Part shown: one piece after another, positions 1-10,405 of the stretch
How positions within the stretch are numbered: the stretch's first letter is position 1
How the letters are laid out: each line of letters starts with the position of its first letter
Assembly (NCBI GenBank): GCA_009823505.1
Contig: VZQC01009601.1
Coordinates: forward strand, 2,564,697 to 2,628,696
DNA length: 64,000 nucleotides
Direction of reading: 5' to 3'
Source: Rhizomys pruinosus
Lineage: Eukaryota; Chordata; Mammalia; Rodentia; Spalacidae
Notes under the pieces: generated by a model
What the model was told of the DNA's origin: nothing
The model's database searches: none
The model's input: only the letters and a program-made list of their open reading frames with translations
Translations under genes and position numbers: made by a program

Positions 1-560
1 GTAGTGTTCTAATAATAGAAACTGATGAGCAAATAAGACAATAGCTGGTGTTTGGGCAGCTTTGGTTCATTAGCAGTATCACTGCAAGAATAGTCTTTTT
101 TAACATGGCTGCCTTCAGGTTATATGTCATGTGAACAGACAATATCACGTTATAAAGAGCTGTACAATTTAGTCTTTGTTACTTTAGCAGAGTAACGGCC
201 TCAGACATCATTAAAAAACTATTTTGTAGGATAGCAGCTCAGTAGGAATGCAGACATTAGGGGGACTGTCTAAGGAGCATCACACATAATTGCATCTGAG
301 TGATAGAGTGCCTGTGACGCTTCTCCAACATCTGCTCTGCGATGACAATACATTCCCTTTAAGCCTTTACAGTAAGCACCATGTGAGGCATCTTGAGCAG
401 ATGGCATCAGCATGACACTCGGGAGAGAAGGGGCTCTTAAACAGCTGCAGCTTTTTAGTTCAACATCCCGAGTGGAAAACCCTTAGGTAGAGAGCTCAGT
501 CTGCAGCAGGTGTCCAGGTAGTACTACAGTCATGACCTTGTCTAGGGAGAATCTTGCAGC
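1..560. other. Unique sequence, no gene seen
   Basis: No SINE, L1 or coding signal is recognisable here. The composition is AT-leaning and ordinary for intronic or intergenic rodent DNA. Confidence 0.5.
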
Positions 561-985
561 ACTTTACCGGACTGGAAATCAGGGTCCAGAGACCTTCGGC
601 GCCGCCACTGGCGCCTTGCACTCCGCCCACACCCACGGCACCCCTGGACCCACCGGACCGTACAGGGCTGTGCAAGGCTCTCAGGTCCCCTGGTCCTTTC
701 ACTGCTCGCGTGTGCTCTTGGCTGCCCCCTGCCTCACCTGCACTCTGGTGGTGCTGTGCAGCATCATTCCTGGGGAAACATGAACCAGTGACAGACCAAC
801 GCTTTGAACCAATGAGCTTCCACTGGGCTTACATACAGGGATACGGGCGAGGATCATGGGTGAGGGGCTGCTTTCAGCAGCGAAGACAACTCGGTCAGCT
901 GCATCACTTCAAAGTCCACCCCAACCTGAATGAGGACTCGCGGAAGCTGGGTCGCTGGAGCTCTCTGCACCTGTTGACAGCAGTC
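560..985. promoter_or_regulatory. CpG-enriched unique segment, possible CpG island remnant
   Basis: CpG dinucleotides are much denser than in the flanks (for example TTCGGCGCCGCC near 596, then clusters near 840 and 940). A forward CCAAT (near 809) is present. Open frames cross it, but I recognise no protein family in them. It could be a small CpG island, a first exon or a decayed pseudogene. No TATA box or splice pattern decides between these. Confidence 0.3.
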
Positions 986-1159
986 TGAGAGGCCAGAGGG
1001 TGTTGTTTTTTTTTTTTTTTTTTTGTTGTTGTTGTTGTTTTCCTCAGCAGCCTTTACAGCTCATATAACTTTGGGACCAGAGGGGACCTTGTCCATCTTT
1101 GGTAAGATTCAGGGACCTGCTTGGTCTTAATGGGCCTCCTTTTAGAACTTCCTGAATCT

Positions 1160-1290
1160 TGTTTTGTTGGAGACAGGCCTAAATATGTATCTCTTGCTGG
1201 CCTGGAGCTCACTGGGTAGACCAGGCTGGCCTCAAATTCCCTCTGCCTCCTGAGAGCTGGAATTAAAGATATGTACCTCCATTGGCAAGA
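1160..1290 (-). mobile_element. B1 SINE, old
   Basis: Reverse B1 core (TAGACCAGGCTGGCCTCAAA) is visible, with many substitutions and no intact box sequences. The preceding poly-T/GTT tract at 1006-1040 is a separate A-rich tail remnant. Confidence 0.75.
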
Positions 1291-1551
1291 ACTTCCTGAG
1301 TCTTAAGGAGCTTCCCTCCAGGATAGAATATTCTAGTTAGGAGGAAACTGCTGCCCAGGAGGTGGGTTACTTCCTCCCTGCCTATTAACTGCAGGCTGGG
1401 CAAGCTAGGAAACATCTTAGCCACCTCAGCTTCATCTGCTCCGAAGGAGACAAGCACCCTCCTAACACTGGGTTCCTTGTGAATTTGCCTTCAGCCGTAG
1501 TGCCCTTACACTTGCTAGTCACACTTAAATGACTTAATAATTCATCATAGT
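1291..1551. other. Unique sequence
   Basis: No recognisable repeat or gene. Short open frames on the minus strand run into the flanking B1 elements and have no family resemblance. Confidence 0.45.
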
Positions 1552-1705
1552 GCTGGCTGTGGTGGCACACGCCTTTAATCCTAGAACTTGGGAGGCAGAG
1601 GCAGGTGGATCTTTGTGAGTTCAAGGCCAGCCTGGTCTACAGAGTGAGTTCCAGGACAGCTGGGGCTACAGGGAGACCCTGTCTCAAAAAGAACAAAAAA
1701 AAAAA
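1552..1705 (+). mobile_element. B1 SINE
   Basis: Near full-length B1 with core AGTTCAAGGCCAGCCTGG and the 3' GAGACCCTGTCTC, followed by an A-rich tail. Confidence 0.9.
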
Positions 1706-1989
1706 TAAACAAATAAAAAAAATAATTCATCATAGTAAATTTTGCCTGTTTAATCTACAGTGCGATTTCAGTCTCATTATTGACCCAACAAATACAGGGG
1801 CCTTAGACTATCAAGTTACATACATGTGAACTACTAACATTCTATCCTGTTATTATTTAGGAATGATTGTCAGTATTTGGTGACATAAGTAAGGAATAGG
1901 CTGCTTATATGTCCATGGCTTAAAATCAACCATCAAACACATTGAGAAAGACGTATGGAGATGGCACTCTGTGTGCGTTCTAGATTCGT

Positions 1990-2190
1990 TCTGCTGCTGG
2001 CAAATACCCTAACAAAAAGCAACACAGGAGAAGAAATGAGTTTACCTGTCTTATAAGTCCAGGTTATAGTCCATTACTGATGGGAAGTTGCAGGAGGAGC
2101 TTAAAGTATCACATCCAGAGTCAAGAGGTGATTGTAGGTTGTGTCAAGTTGACAGTTAAAGCCAACCATCAAGTCTGTGGAGACTGGCCA
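1990..2190 (-). repeat. Dispersed rodent repeat, family not named
   Basis: Resembles, in reverse, the common rodent repeat recognised by AAAGCAAC near one end and TGTCAAGTTGACA near the other. Related pieces lie at 37952-38036 and 38636-39075. I cannot assign a RepeatMasker name from sequence alone. Confidence 0.5.
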
Positions 2191-2395
2191 ATATAAACCA
2201 CCCAAAAAAAGTCTTCTCTAAAGTCTCTTTTGATAATTCCAACAATAGATTTATCTGCTAAAACGAGTCCTGGTGGGGAGGAATGAAAGAGGTATGTGTA
2301 TGTTTTTCTTTTTGGATTTCAAAGTGTTATAACCAACTTTTTTCCTTGACATACATTCATTGTACATAGTTATAAGTTCATAGCCTTTTATTTTT

Positions 2396-2528
2396 TTGAT
2401 ACAGAGTCTCCCTGTAGGCCCAGGCCCAGGAACTCAATGTATAGACCAGGCTGGCCTCAATCTCACAGAGATCTATCTGCCTCTGACTCCTGAGTGCTGG
2501 GATTAAAGGCATGAACCACTATGCCCAG
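2396..2528 (-). mobile_element. B1 SINE, old
   Basis: Reverse B1 with TAGACCAGGCTGGCCTCAAT and GTGCTGGGATTAAAGGCATG. Several internal changes mark it as old. Confidence 0.8.
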
Positions 2529-2544
2529 ATTTATAGACTTAAAA

Positions 2545-2672
2545 AATATTTTATGAGTCCTGACACCCAGGACCCACATTGGGGGACCGGCACTCTGTTC
2601 TGGGTTCTGAAGGCACCTATACACATGTGCATACGTTCGAAACAACGTTGAAAACAATAAAATAATTCTTTA
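2545..2672 (+). mobile_element. Probable B2-superfamily 3' fragment
   Basis: The ACACATGTGCATAC region and an AATAAAATAATT tail resemble the 3' end of a B2/B3 SINE. The head is missing or too diverged to be sure. Confidence 0.35.
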
Positions 2673-2687
2673 AAAATTGTAACTCAT

Positions 2688-2838
2688 GCCAGGTGTGGTG
2701 GTGCACACATTTAATCCTAGCACTTGGGAGGGAGAAGCAGGCCAATCTTTGTGAGTTCAAGGCCAGCCTGGTCTACAATAGTGAGTTCCAGGACAGCCGG
2801 AGCTACAGGGAGACTGTCTCAAAAAGACCAAAAAAAAT
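2688..2838 (+). mobile_element. B1 SINE
   Basis: Nearly full length, starting GCCAGGTGTGGTGGTGCACA and ending AAAAAGACCAAAAAA. It has lost a few bases in the GAGACCCTGTCTC end. Confidence 0.9.
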
Positions 2839-2859
2839 TATAACTCTATTTTACTTATT

Positions 2860-3031
2860 TTGTATGCATGTGTGTGTTGTGTATATGCTTGTAGGTGTGA
2901 GCATGCCACAGGATGGATGCATGTGGAGGTCAGTGGACTTTGAGGAATGAGCTCTGAACTCCCATCATGTGGGTCCCAAGGATAGATTTGATCACTAGGC
3001 TTGGCAGCAAGCCCCCTTGCTTGTCCCATCT
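2860..3031 (-). mobile_element. RSINE1-like SINE, old
   Basis: Reverse pattern GTGGAGGTCAGTGGAC, then CATGTGGGTCCCAAGG, then GGCTTGGCAGCAAGC, ending in a degenerate GCTGGCCC head. This order is typical of RSINE1-type elements and distinct from B3. Confidence 0.6.
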
Positions 3032-3102
3032 TGCTGGCCCTGCACTGCTGTTTATAACTACCTTCTTCTGTCTCTCATCATGGATTCTTTTGTTTCTTGT
3101 AC

Positions 3103-3217
3103 AGGTAGACAGGGTCTCACTATGTAGACGTGGCTGGCCTGGAACCCTTGGAGATCTATGTTCCCTTGCCTCTCTCGAGTGCTGGGATTAAAGGTGTGTG
3201 CCACACCACCTTGCTCT
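3103..3217 (-). mobile_element. B1 SINE, diverged fragment
   Basis: AGACAGGGTCTCACTATGTA and GTGCTGGGATTAAAGGTGTG survive. The middle has a deletion and many substitutions. Confidence 0.7.
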
Positions 3218-3654
3218 GTATTTCTTTTTCCATAGCAACCACTTCAGCCGGTTGTTGTTTTCACCTGGCACAGTGATCAAAGTCATTTCCATTGACTTTC
3301 TGTACATCCTATGGGACAGCCTGGGTTCCGGACACCCTCTCCTGACCCCATTATGGAGTACAGTGCAATTTCTCTTGGTTATCAGAACTAATTATCATAG
3401 GTGGTACAGCAACTCCCTTCTTAATCTGTTGTTTCAGAGGTGCAGAAGCCCACCCTGCTACAAAAGAGACTGACACGTGAAGACTGCAAGACAAAGAATT
3501 CCTGATGCCCTCGAGGCTTTCCTCCTGCTCCTCTTGGAGCCCGGGCTGCATCTGGTCTCCAGTTCCCTATGACTCACCTTTAACCTTAGTAACAGATTTT
3601 GCTTTTTGACAATGGCCCATTCGGTGCTGTTTTCCTTTTTATTTTTTTTAAAAA
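3218..3654. other. Unique sequence
   Basis: No repeat or gene was identified. The longest open frames here are under 100 codons and match no family I know. Confidence 0.4.
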
Positions 3655-3815
3655 AGTGTTACTACATGTCTTTACTGTGTATGTTTGTGTTAGGAGCACA
3701 TGTGTGCCTTGGTGCATGTGGAGGTCAGGGGACAACTTGTGGGAATTGGTTCTCTCATTCCACTATGTGGTCTCAAGAGATTGAACTCAGGTCATCAGAC
3801 TCAGCAGCAAGAACT
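3655..3815 (-). mobile_element. RSINE1-like SINE
   Basis: GTGGAGGTCAGGGGACAACT followed by TTGGTTCTCTCATTCC and AACTCAGGTCATCAGAC, in reverse orientation. The 5' head is truncated. Confidence 0.65.
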
Positions 3816-3839
3816 GTCTCTCAGAGCCTGTTCTCCTTA

Positions 3840-4162
3840 AAAAGAAAGCATTTGAATAATTTTAGAAATTATATGGATTCTCCAGGTGGTGGTGACTTTG
3901 ATTACCGAACACTGAAGGAGATCCTGTCCTGTTCACTATTCTCATAACCCCAGCTCCTCAAGCTAAATCCTTGCTGAAGTTACCTAACACAGTAGGACAA
4001 AGTGAAATCACAACTGATCATCTCTGTTGTTGCAACAAAGAATGGAATTAATTCAGAAGTGAAATAAAATCCAGTAGTCCATGAATTTATGTGAATTATT
4101 CCAGCAGAGTCAGAAAAGCAAATCAGCATTCTCATTCTTTTTTTTTAAATTTTTTTTTTTTA
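3840..4162. other. Unique sequence with A/T-rich end
   Basis: No recognisable repeat until the poly-T tract (4139-4162), which is the A-tail of the next B3 element. Confidence 0.4.
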
Positions 4163-4393
4163 CAATTTATTTCTGTATGTGTATGAATGTACTGTCTGCA
4201 TGCAGGTTTGTGCACCCGTGTCGTGCAATGCCTCGGAGGTCAGAAGAGGATGTTGGATTCCCCTGGAACTGGAGTTCTCCTGGAATTGGAGTTTCAGATG
4301 GTTCTCGGCCACCATGTGGCTTCTGGGGATCGAACCCGGGTCCTCTGAAAAAGCGGTCGGCGCTCTTAACCGCTAGGCCATCTCTCCAGCCCC
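4163..4393 (-). mobile_element. B3-type SINE, 17-bp duplication subfamily
   Basis: Full-length young copy. Read on the minus strand it starts GGGGCTGGAGAGATGGCCTA, keeps a perfect pol III B box (GGGTTCGATCC) and carries the doubled CTCCA(A/G)TTCCAGG(A/G)G segment that defines this subfamily. Confidence 0.93.
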
Positions 4394-4468
4394 ATCTCAT
4401 TCTTTTTCACATATCAGACTGGTTCACCAAATAAAGCTAAAAGCCAATACAGTATAAAGAACTATCTT

Positions 4469-4618
4469 GCCAGACATGGTGGCCCATGCCTTTAATCCCA
4501 GCACTCCAGAGGCAGAAGCAGGCAGATCTTTGTGAGTTCAAGGCCAGTCTGGTCTACATAGAGAGTTCGAGGAGAGCTGGGGCTACAGGGAGACCCTGTC
4601 TCAAAAAGACCAAAAATA
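4469..4618 (+). mobile_element. B1 SINE
   Basis: Full-length copy ending CAAAAAGACCAAAAA, with modest divergence. Confidence 0.9.
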
Positions 4619-4639
4619 CCCACTATCTTTAAAAAATAT

Positions 4640-4850
4640 GGGGCTGTAGAAATGGCTTAGCAGTTAAGGCCACTGACTGCTCTTGCAGAGGACCTGGGTT
4701 CGATTCCTAGGACCCACATAGCAGCTAAGAACTGTCTTAACTCTAGTTCCAGGGGAATCCGACACCCTCTTCTGACCTCCACAGCATTGCATGACATGGG
4801 TGCACCTACCTACATGCAGACAGTACACTCAAACACACACACACTATAAA
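4640..4850 (+). mobile_element. B3-type SINE
   Basis: GGGGCTGTAGAAATGGCTTA head, single CTAGTTCCAGGGGAATCC core and CATGCAGACAGTACACTC tail. Its tail merges into an AC and then an AT microsatellite. Confidence 0.9.
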
Positions 4851-4888
4851 TATATATATTATATATTATATATATAGTATATATTATA
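4846..4888. repeat. AT-rich simple repeat, near-palindromic
   Basis: An alternating TATA/ATAT tract of about 43 bp sits between the B3 tail and the next B1. Most of it is self-complementary. Confidence 0.8.
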
Positions 4889-5032
4889 GCTGGGCATTGT
4901 GGCTTATACCTTTAATCCCAGCACTCAGGAGGCAGAGGCAGGCAGATCTCCTGTGAGTTCAAGGCCAGCCTGGTCTACATAGTGAGTTACAGGACAGCTG
5001 GGACCACAGGGAGACCCTGTTTCAAAAAGACA
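4889..5032 (+). mobile_element. B1 SINE
   Basis: Near full length. Starts AGCTGGGCATTGTGGC and ends GAGACCCTGTTTCAAAAAG. Confidence 0.88.
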
Positions 5033-5035
5033 GAT

Positions 5036-5242
5036 TATTTTTATTTTATGTGTATGAATGCATTGCCTGCATATATGTAAGTGCACTCGTGTTGTGCAAT
5101 GCCTGTGGAGGTCAGAAGAAAGTGACACATACCCTGGAACTGGGAGGACAATTGTTACCCACTGTGTGTGTGCTGGGAATCAAACCGGCGTCTTCTGCAG
5201 GAGCAGTCAGTACTGTAAACCGCTGAGCCATCTCTCCAGCTC
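5036..5242 (-). mobile_element. B3-type SINE, old
   Basis: Reverse element from TTTTATGTGTATGAATGC to GAGCCATCTCTCCAGCTC. Internal deletions around the CTCCAGTTCC core indicate age. Confidence 0.85.
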
Positions 5243-5288
5243 TAAGAACCATCTTTTAACTCCAAGTGGAAGATACAATATTTTACAA

Positions 5289-5440
5289 AGAGACTGGCAA
5301 GATGGTTAAGCGGAAAAAGGCACTTGCCAAGAAACCCAATGAGCTGAGTTCAATCCCATGACACACATGGTGTGAGGAGAGAATGGATTCCTGCAAGCTG
5401 TACTCTGACTTCTATACATGCATTTCAGGACACTGTATAA
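5289..5440 (+). mobile_element. RSINE1-like SINE
   Basis: AGATGGTTAAGCGGAAAAAG, then GCACTTGCCAAGAAACCC, then TGAGTTCAATCCCATGACAC. This is the RSINE1 order, heavily diverged. Confidence 0.55.
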
Positions 5441-5609
5441 TATTTTACAAAAAAAAATTTGTTGACGTTACTAGGAAAAGTCACTAGGTGGCAGTGTTTA
5501 AATACATTTTAAGTGGAAAACTGACCATTTACATTTTGCTTTTAATAATTGTTTATCCAAAGTATTTCCCCCCCAAACTCATCTCTTTTAAATACTTTTT
5601 ACTCATTTA

Positions 5610-5806
5610 TTTTTATGTGTATGAGTGCTTTGCATGTAAGTGCACCACATGGATGTGATGGCCACAGAGGCCAGAAGAGTGGGTTGGAAGCCCTGGAACT
5701 GGAGATATGGATGGATGTTAGCTCCCATGTGGGTGCTGGAAGCTGGACCTGGGTCCTCTGCAAGATTAGCCAATGCTCTTAACCACTGAGCCATCTCTGT
5801 AGCCCC
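5610..5806 (-). mobile_element. B3-type SINE, old
   Basis: Reverse B3 with CCTGGAACTGGAGATATG and ACTGAGCCATCTCTGTAGCC. Diverged but co-linear. Confidence 0.83.
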
Positions 5807-6740
5807 AAGGTGGTTTCTTGAGGAGACCTACTTCCTTATTCTTCAATCCTCATTTTGGAAAACATGTATCATCAAAAATCTTCACTTAGACCTGGTCCCA
5901 AAGTGATGCAGAGTACCTAACTCTGTGCCGATATTCCTGGACATCAGTTGGGGTTTGGTGACTCCAATGGATTCTAGCAGTCAGCTTTTCTCAGTGGAGA
6001 GTGGACTTGGTCAGTTCCTGGAAAACCCTGCTCAGAACTTGGAGGCTGGCCACTGCTGGTCCTTTGCATCCTCTGTGGGCATTGCTGACAGACAAGCATC
6101 CGTGCTTGGTTCCTCCAGGAAACCCTCCTGAGAAAGGAGACGGGAAAATGAGGACTGGACGTACCAAGCCTTAGGGAGAGTTCATGAGAGGCGAGCCAAT
6201 GTGCTCCAGGGAATATTCTAGAACTTTGGAGACACCACAGAGGAGGCCTTGCTTGACCAAATATCTGGGGTGACTACTACTAGTGTAATTGATAGTGATC
6301 TGGGGTCTCCAGTCTGGGGAAGACCTTCCTAGCAGCAAGCTAGAAAGAGTGCATCCTCTTTGCCCCTGACCAACATTTTAGGTTTGGACATTAGAGGTAG
6401 AAGTGTCAAGTAGGAGGTTCCTGGGTGCTGAGGGCTCACATGTGGGGTCAGGAAGGCTTCTTTGTGGTAAAGTGTGTGTCAGAAATGGAAAGCTGGTTAG
6501 ATAGGTTAGGTTAATGGGGTTGAGACAGTCTTAACATTTTCCTTTCTCAGAAACGTCATGTCTCGGTTGACAGTGCAGCTGTGTTTTAACTGTCCTTACT
6601 TTGAGAAGAAGACCAGACACTGGAGTGGAGGACTCATACACTCTTGCTCTTGTTAGAACTTGCTGCACACTCATCAGTTTAACCACTCACTGAGCTCTGG
6701 AAATGGGGCTACTGCCACATCTTGAAAGACTATCTTGGAT
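5807..6740. other. Unique sequence, about 0.9 kb
   Basis: One of the longer repeat-free stretches. I see no open frame above about 70 codons and no family match. An intronic or regulatory role is possible but not shown. Confidence 0.45.
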
Positions 6741-6960
6741 GGGGCTGGAGAGATAGTCTAGTGGTTAAGAGCGCCAACTGCTCTTGCAGAGGACCCGGGT
6801 TCAATCCCCAGCACCCACATGGCAGCTGAGAACTGTCTTTAACTTCAGTTCCAGGGGAATCCGACGCCCTCTTCTGGCCTCCACTGCATTGCATGACACG
6901 GATGCACAAACCTACATGCAGACAGTACATTCATACACATAAAATAAATAAAAAAAATAA
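6741..6960 (+). mobile_element. B3-type SINE, single-core subfamily
   Basis: Complete copy from GGGGCTGGAGAGATAGTCTA to its AAATAAATAAA tail. Single CTTCAGTTCCAGGGGAATCC core. Confidence 0.93.
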
Positions 6961-7635
6961 TAGACAACATTAAAAATAAAAGAAAACAGTAAGCGCAAAC
7001 TGCCTGTTCTGCTGAAGCAGCTGCTGACCCCTGCCATGTGTTTCTTTTGAAATAAGGAGCCACGCTACACACCTCTGAGCGTATTTTACTACCACGTAGG
7101 CACATGTGTGGCAGGAATCCCACAGAACAAAGAAACAGGAATGCAGTGTGTGATCTGTGCCCAAGTGCACGTACACAGCTATGCCTGACATGACGTTGTA
7201 GCGTAGCGCATCTAATCAGCATATGTGCGTTAACATCTATGGAAGCAAACTGGGGTTCTTTGGGTATGAAAGGCTAAGCTTTTCTTTGTACAGGGCACTG
7301 CTTTAGAGAAATATTTCAGGGACTGTAACTGTATCATAATCCCCCTGCCCTCCCAAAGCCTTGGGATCCCTGTTTGCTGTTCAGATTCCTACTCACATAC
7401 ACACACATGCACTTCTCTTGGTAGATAGTTTGACAGGGGCTTTTATATGGCAGTGACAGAAAGAACAAGTTCCAATTAGTAAGAAGCGATTGTTCCTAGT
7501 TTTCAGAGCAATTTACATGAGGCAAAGTATACAATTTTAGTACCGACACTAAGAAAACTTTAATATATATTAGATGAAATGAGTATAATTTAAAAAGTAG
7601 AAGCTGTCTATCAGGTGTCTATCATCTATCTGTGC
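6961..7635. other. Unique sequence
   Basis: No repeat or gene was identified. Minus-strand open frames that enter it start in the adjacent B3 and have no recognisable domain. Confidence 0.4.
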
Positions 7636-7913
7636 GTTCAGGTGTGCACATGCCACGGCGTGCAAGTGGAAGTTACTTCAGGAGTCGTTCTCCCTTCCCT
7701 CTTGTTAAGGCGGGGTCTCTGGTTTCAGCTGCTGTGCCGTGTACTCCAGGCTTCCTAGCCTGAAAGCTCCCACAGGATTCCCTTGTCCCACCTCCCATTT
7801 TACTGTAAGATTCTGGGACTGCGGGTGTCACCACACTAGGCTTTTCACTCGGGTTCCAAAGATGGAACTCGCATTATTTTTTAAAATTAATTAATAATAA
7901 TAATAATAATAAT

Positions 7914-8059
7914 TTGTCTTTTTGAGACAGGGTCTCCCTGTAGCCCTAGCTGACCTGGAACTCACTCTGTAGACCAGGCTGGCCTTGAACTCACAAAGAT
8001 CCGCCTGCTTCTGCCTCCCGAGTGCGAAGATCAAAGGCATGCGCCACCACGCCCAGCTT
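7914..8059 (-). mobile_element. B1 SINE nested in B4-like element
   Basis: Full reverse B1 ending CCACCACGCCCAGCTT. An AAT-repeat tail lies on its left. Confidence 0.92.
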
Positions 8060-8096
8060 GTTTTTTTGCAATTTATTATTATTATTATTATTATTT

Positions 8097-8241
8097 TGGT
8101 CTTTTTGAGAGAGGGTCTCCCCGTATTCCCAGCTGTCCTGGAACTCACTCTGTAGACCAGGCTGGCCTTAAACTCACAAAGATCCGCCTGCCTCTGCCTC
8201 CCAAGTGCTAGGATTAAAGGTGTGCGCCACCATGCCCGGCT
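8097..8241 (-). mobile_element. B1 SINE nested in B4-like element
   Basis: Full reverse B1 ending CCACCATGCCCGGCT. It lies in the A-rich tail (seen as ATT repeats) shared with the neighbouring nested copies. Confidence 0.92.
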
Positions 8242-8243
8242 TA

Positions 8244-8404
8244 TTATTATTATTTTTATGTGTATGAGTGAACCGTCTGCATGTAGGTCTGTGCACCCGT
8301 GTCCAGAAGAGGGCGCCAGATTCTGCCGGAACTGGAGTTAAAGATGGTCCCTAGCTGCCACGTGGGTGCTGGGTCCTATGCAAGAGCAGTCATCTCTCCA
8401 GCCC
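8244..8404 (-). mobile_element. B3-type SINE nested in B4-like element
   Basis: Reverse B3 with deletions (about 160 bp instead of 210). GAACTGGAGTTAAAGATGG and CATCTCTCCAGCCCC are intact. Confidence 0.88.
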
Positions 8405-8544
8405 CGGAACCTGCATTGTTAAGCTTGCATGGAGAGTGCTTTTACCTGCTGAGCCATCTTGCCAGTCCTATACTATAATTTCTTTGACAAAATTACAATC
8501 AGCCTTCTAAAATTTCTGTGCATTTTTTGCATCTTCTTTTTAAA

Positions 8545-8743
8545 ATATTTTGGATTTATTTTTTCTATGTGTATTTCATATTCATGTATGTCAGTGCATC
8601 CATGTTGTGTAATGTCCTCGGAAACCAGAAAAGGGCATTGGATCTCCTGGAACTGGAATTGCCACCATGTGGGTGCTGGGAACCAAATCAAGGTCCTCTC
8701 AAGGAGCAGCCAGTGCTTTTAACCATGGAGCCAATTCTCCAGC
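8545..8743 (-). mobile_element. B3-type SINE, old
   Basis: Reverse B3 from TTTTTTCTATGTGTATTTC to CCAATTCTCCAGCTCC, strongly diverged. Confidence 0.75.
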
Positions 8744-8857
8744 TCCATGTGGCTTGTTTCTTAACTTAGAGGATCTTTACTAATGATCAGGTAATAGTTT
8801 AAAGCATATCTACACTTAAAGTGCTTGCTATTGTTGAATATTTAAAAACTGATTGCA

Positions 8858-8991
8858 GCCGGGCCTGGTGGCGCACACCTTTAATCCTAGCACTCCGGAG
8901 GCAAAGGCAGGCGGATCTCTGAGAGTTCAAGGCCAGCCTGGTCTACAGAGTGAGTTCCAGGCCAGCTGGGGCTATAGGGAGACCCTGTCTC

Positions 8992-9036
<45 letters not shown>

Positions 9037-9046
9037 AACCCACAAA
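8858..9046 (+). mobile_element. B1 SINE with (CAA)n tail
   Basis: Full-length B1 starting GCCGGGCCTGGTGGCGCACA. Its tail has expanded into a CAA microsatellite at 8994-9036. Confidence 0.93.
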
Positions 9047-9255
9047 AAAACTGATGCAGCTCAAGACCAGGAAGAAAAGAAAGCGAGAACACAGCATCTA
9101 TCAGAGCTGGCTCTCATCTCCTTAGAGCAGTCAGGAGATGGACTAAACCAAGATTTTTCCCACTGCAGTAAAAACTCAATAAATCATTCTCACAGGGATT
9201 CAAGCCATAGAAAATTAGGAGACAATTTATAGTTTAAAATTATTTTTTAAAAATT
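9047..9255. other. Unique sequence
   Basis: No repeat or gene was recognised between the two SINEs. Confidence 0.4.
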
Positions 9256-9614
9256 ATTTACTTTTTTATGTATATGAGTGTACTGTCTGCATGTAGGTTG
9301 GTGCACCCATGTTGTGCAATGCTGTGGAGGTCAGAAGAGGGTGTCAGATTCCCCTGGAACTGGAGTCAAAGACGGTTCTTTTTTTTAATGCTTATTATTG
9401 TTTTTTATTACATATATATATTTTAAATCTAGACCCGTGTCCCCCACCCTATCTCCCCACCCCACCAGAGCTCATGCATTCTGCCAAACATGCTTTTCAT
9501 CTCTTTCTCAGTTCAAAGATGGTTCTTAGCCACCATGTGGGTGCTGGGAACTGAACCGGGGTCCTCTGCAAGAGCAGTCAGTGCTCTTAACCGCTGAGCC
9601 ATCTCTCCAGCCCC
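9256..9614 (-). mobile_element. B3-type SINE interrupted by an L1 end
   Basis: The two halves (9256-9380 and 9513-9614) make one full reverse B3. The break at TCAAAGACGGTTCTT is duplicated on the far side of the insert, one base different. Confidence 0.9.
9381..9512 (-). mobile_element. 5'-truncated L1 3' end nested in B3
   Basis: A 132-bp insert with T-rich left end (A-tail on the minus strand) and a 15-bp TSD (9366-9380 and 9513-9527). The TAGACCCGTGTCCCCCACCC block recurs at 28735-28870 and 29316-29395. Assignment to the L1 3' UTR rests on this retroposon structure, not on a database match. Confidence 0.7.
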
Positions 9615-9642
9615 TATAGTTTAAAATTCTTAATTCTCCTTT

Positions 9643-9776
9643 TTTTGTCTTTTTGAGACAGGGTCTCTCTTTAGTCCCAGCTGGCCTGGAGTCCAGGCTG
9701 GCCTCAAACTCACAGAGATCCACCTGCCTCTGCCTCCTGAGTGCTGGGATTACAGGCATGTACCACCACGCCCCAC
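9643..9776 (-). mobile_element. B1 SINE with internal deletion
   Basis: Reverse B1 that has lost about 15 bp around the AACTCACTCTGTAGACC segment. Confidence 0.88.
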
Positions 9777-9965
9777 TTACTACATTTTTAAGGGAAATAA
9801 TGTTGTGAAATGATTTTTTGAATTGCAAACACACACTGTGTATTGGAGAGTTCTAAGCCAATGCTCCTATGCAATGCCCCAGTTGGTCTTGGACATTTTT
9901 CTAGTGTTCACAGGACATCTGCATATCTTCTTTGTGTCCATGTTAACTAGATTTGTTTTACTTTC

Positions 9966-10165
9966 ATTTATGTTTATTTTATATGCATAAGTATTCTGCT
10001 TGCATGTATGTAAGTGCACCATATGCATGCCTCGTGCCCAGAAAAGGGCATCATACCCCCTAGGATGAGTGTTAGTCAACATGTGACATGGGAGTGCTGG
10101 GAACTGAACCTGTCTTCTGAAAGAGCAGTAAGTGCTCTTAACTGGTGAGCCATCTCTCCAGTCTC
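9966..10165 (-). mobile_element. B3-type SINE, old
   Basis: Reverse B3 from TTTATTTTATATGCATAAG to GAGCCATCTCTCCAGTCTC, diverged. Confidence 0.8.
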
Positions 10166-10179
10166 AAGCTCTGTATTAT

Positions 10180-10265
10180 TATAAAAATTCTTTCTATAAT
10201 GCAGATATATGCCCTTTGTCAGATATACATGTTAGAAATATATTTTTCCATAGAAAGAGTTGTGG
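10180..10265 (-). mobile_element. Possible old L1 fragment
   Basis: ATATGCCCTTTGTCAGATAT resembles a common mammalian L1 3'-region phrase on the reverse strand. It is too short to be sure. Confidence 0.35.
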
Positions 10266-10405
10266 TTTTAGGTCTTTTTTTTTGTTTTATTTTTAAATCA
10301 TGTATTCCAAACAGGCATTGTTAGATGAAGTAAATGAATTTAACAAGGGTGAAAAAAAAGAAATATATTTTTCCAGTCTCTGGTTCTTTTTCATAATAAA
10401 CTCTT

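Larger units (their letters stand above)
7636..8468 (-). mobile_element. B4-like composite SINE, split by three nested SINEs
   Basis: The left part (7636-7877) has GTGTACTCCAGGCTTCC and the right part (8405-8468) finishes the element with TGCTGAGCCATCTTGCCAG. GGAACTCGCATTATT at the left break recurs as GGAACCTGCATTGTT at the right break, so it looks like an old TSD around the nested insertions. Confidence 0.6.

Noticed and set aside
554..988. 144-codon frame in the CpG-rich block
   Set aside because: Not called as CDS because I recognise no domain, the amino-acid use looks random and GC-rich DNA keeps frames open by chance. Kept only as a possible regulatory segment.
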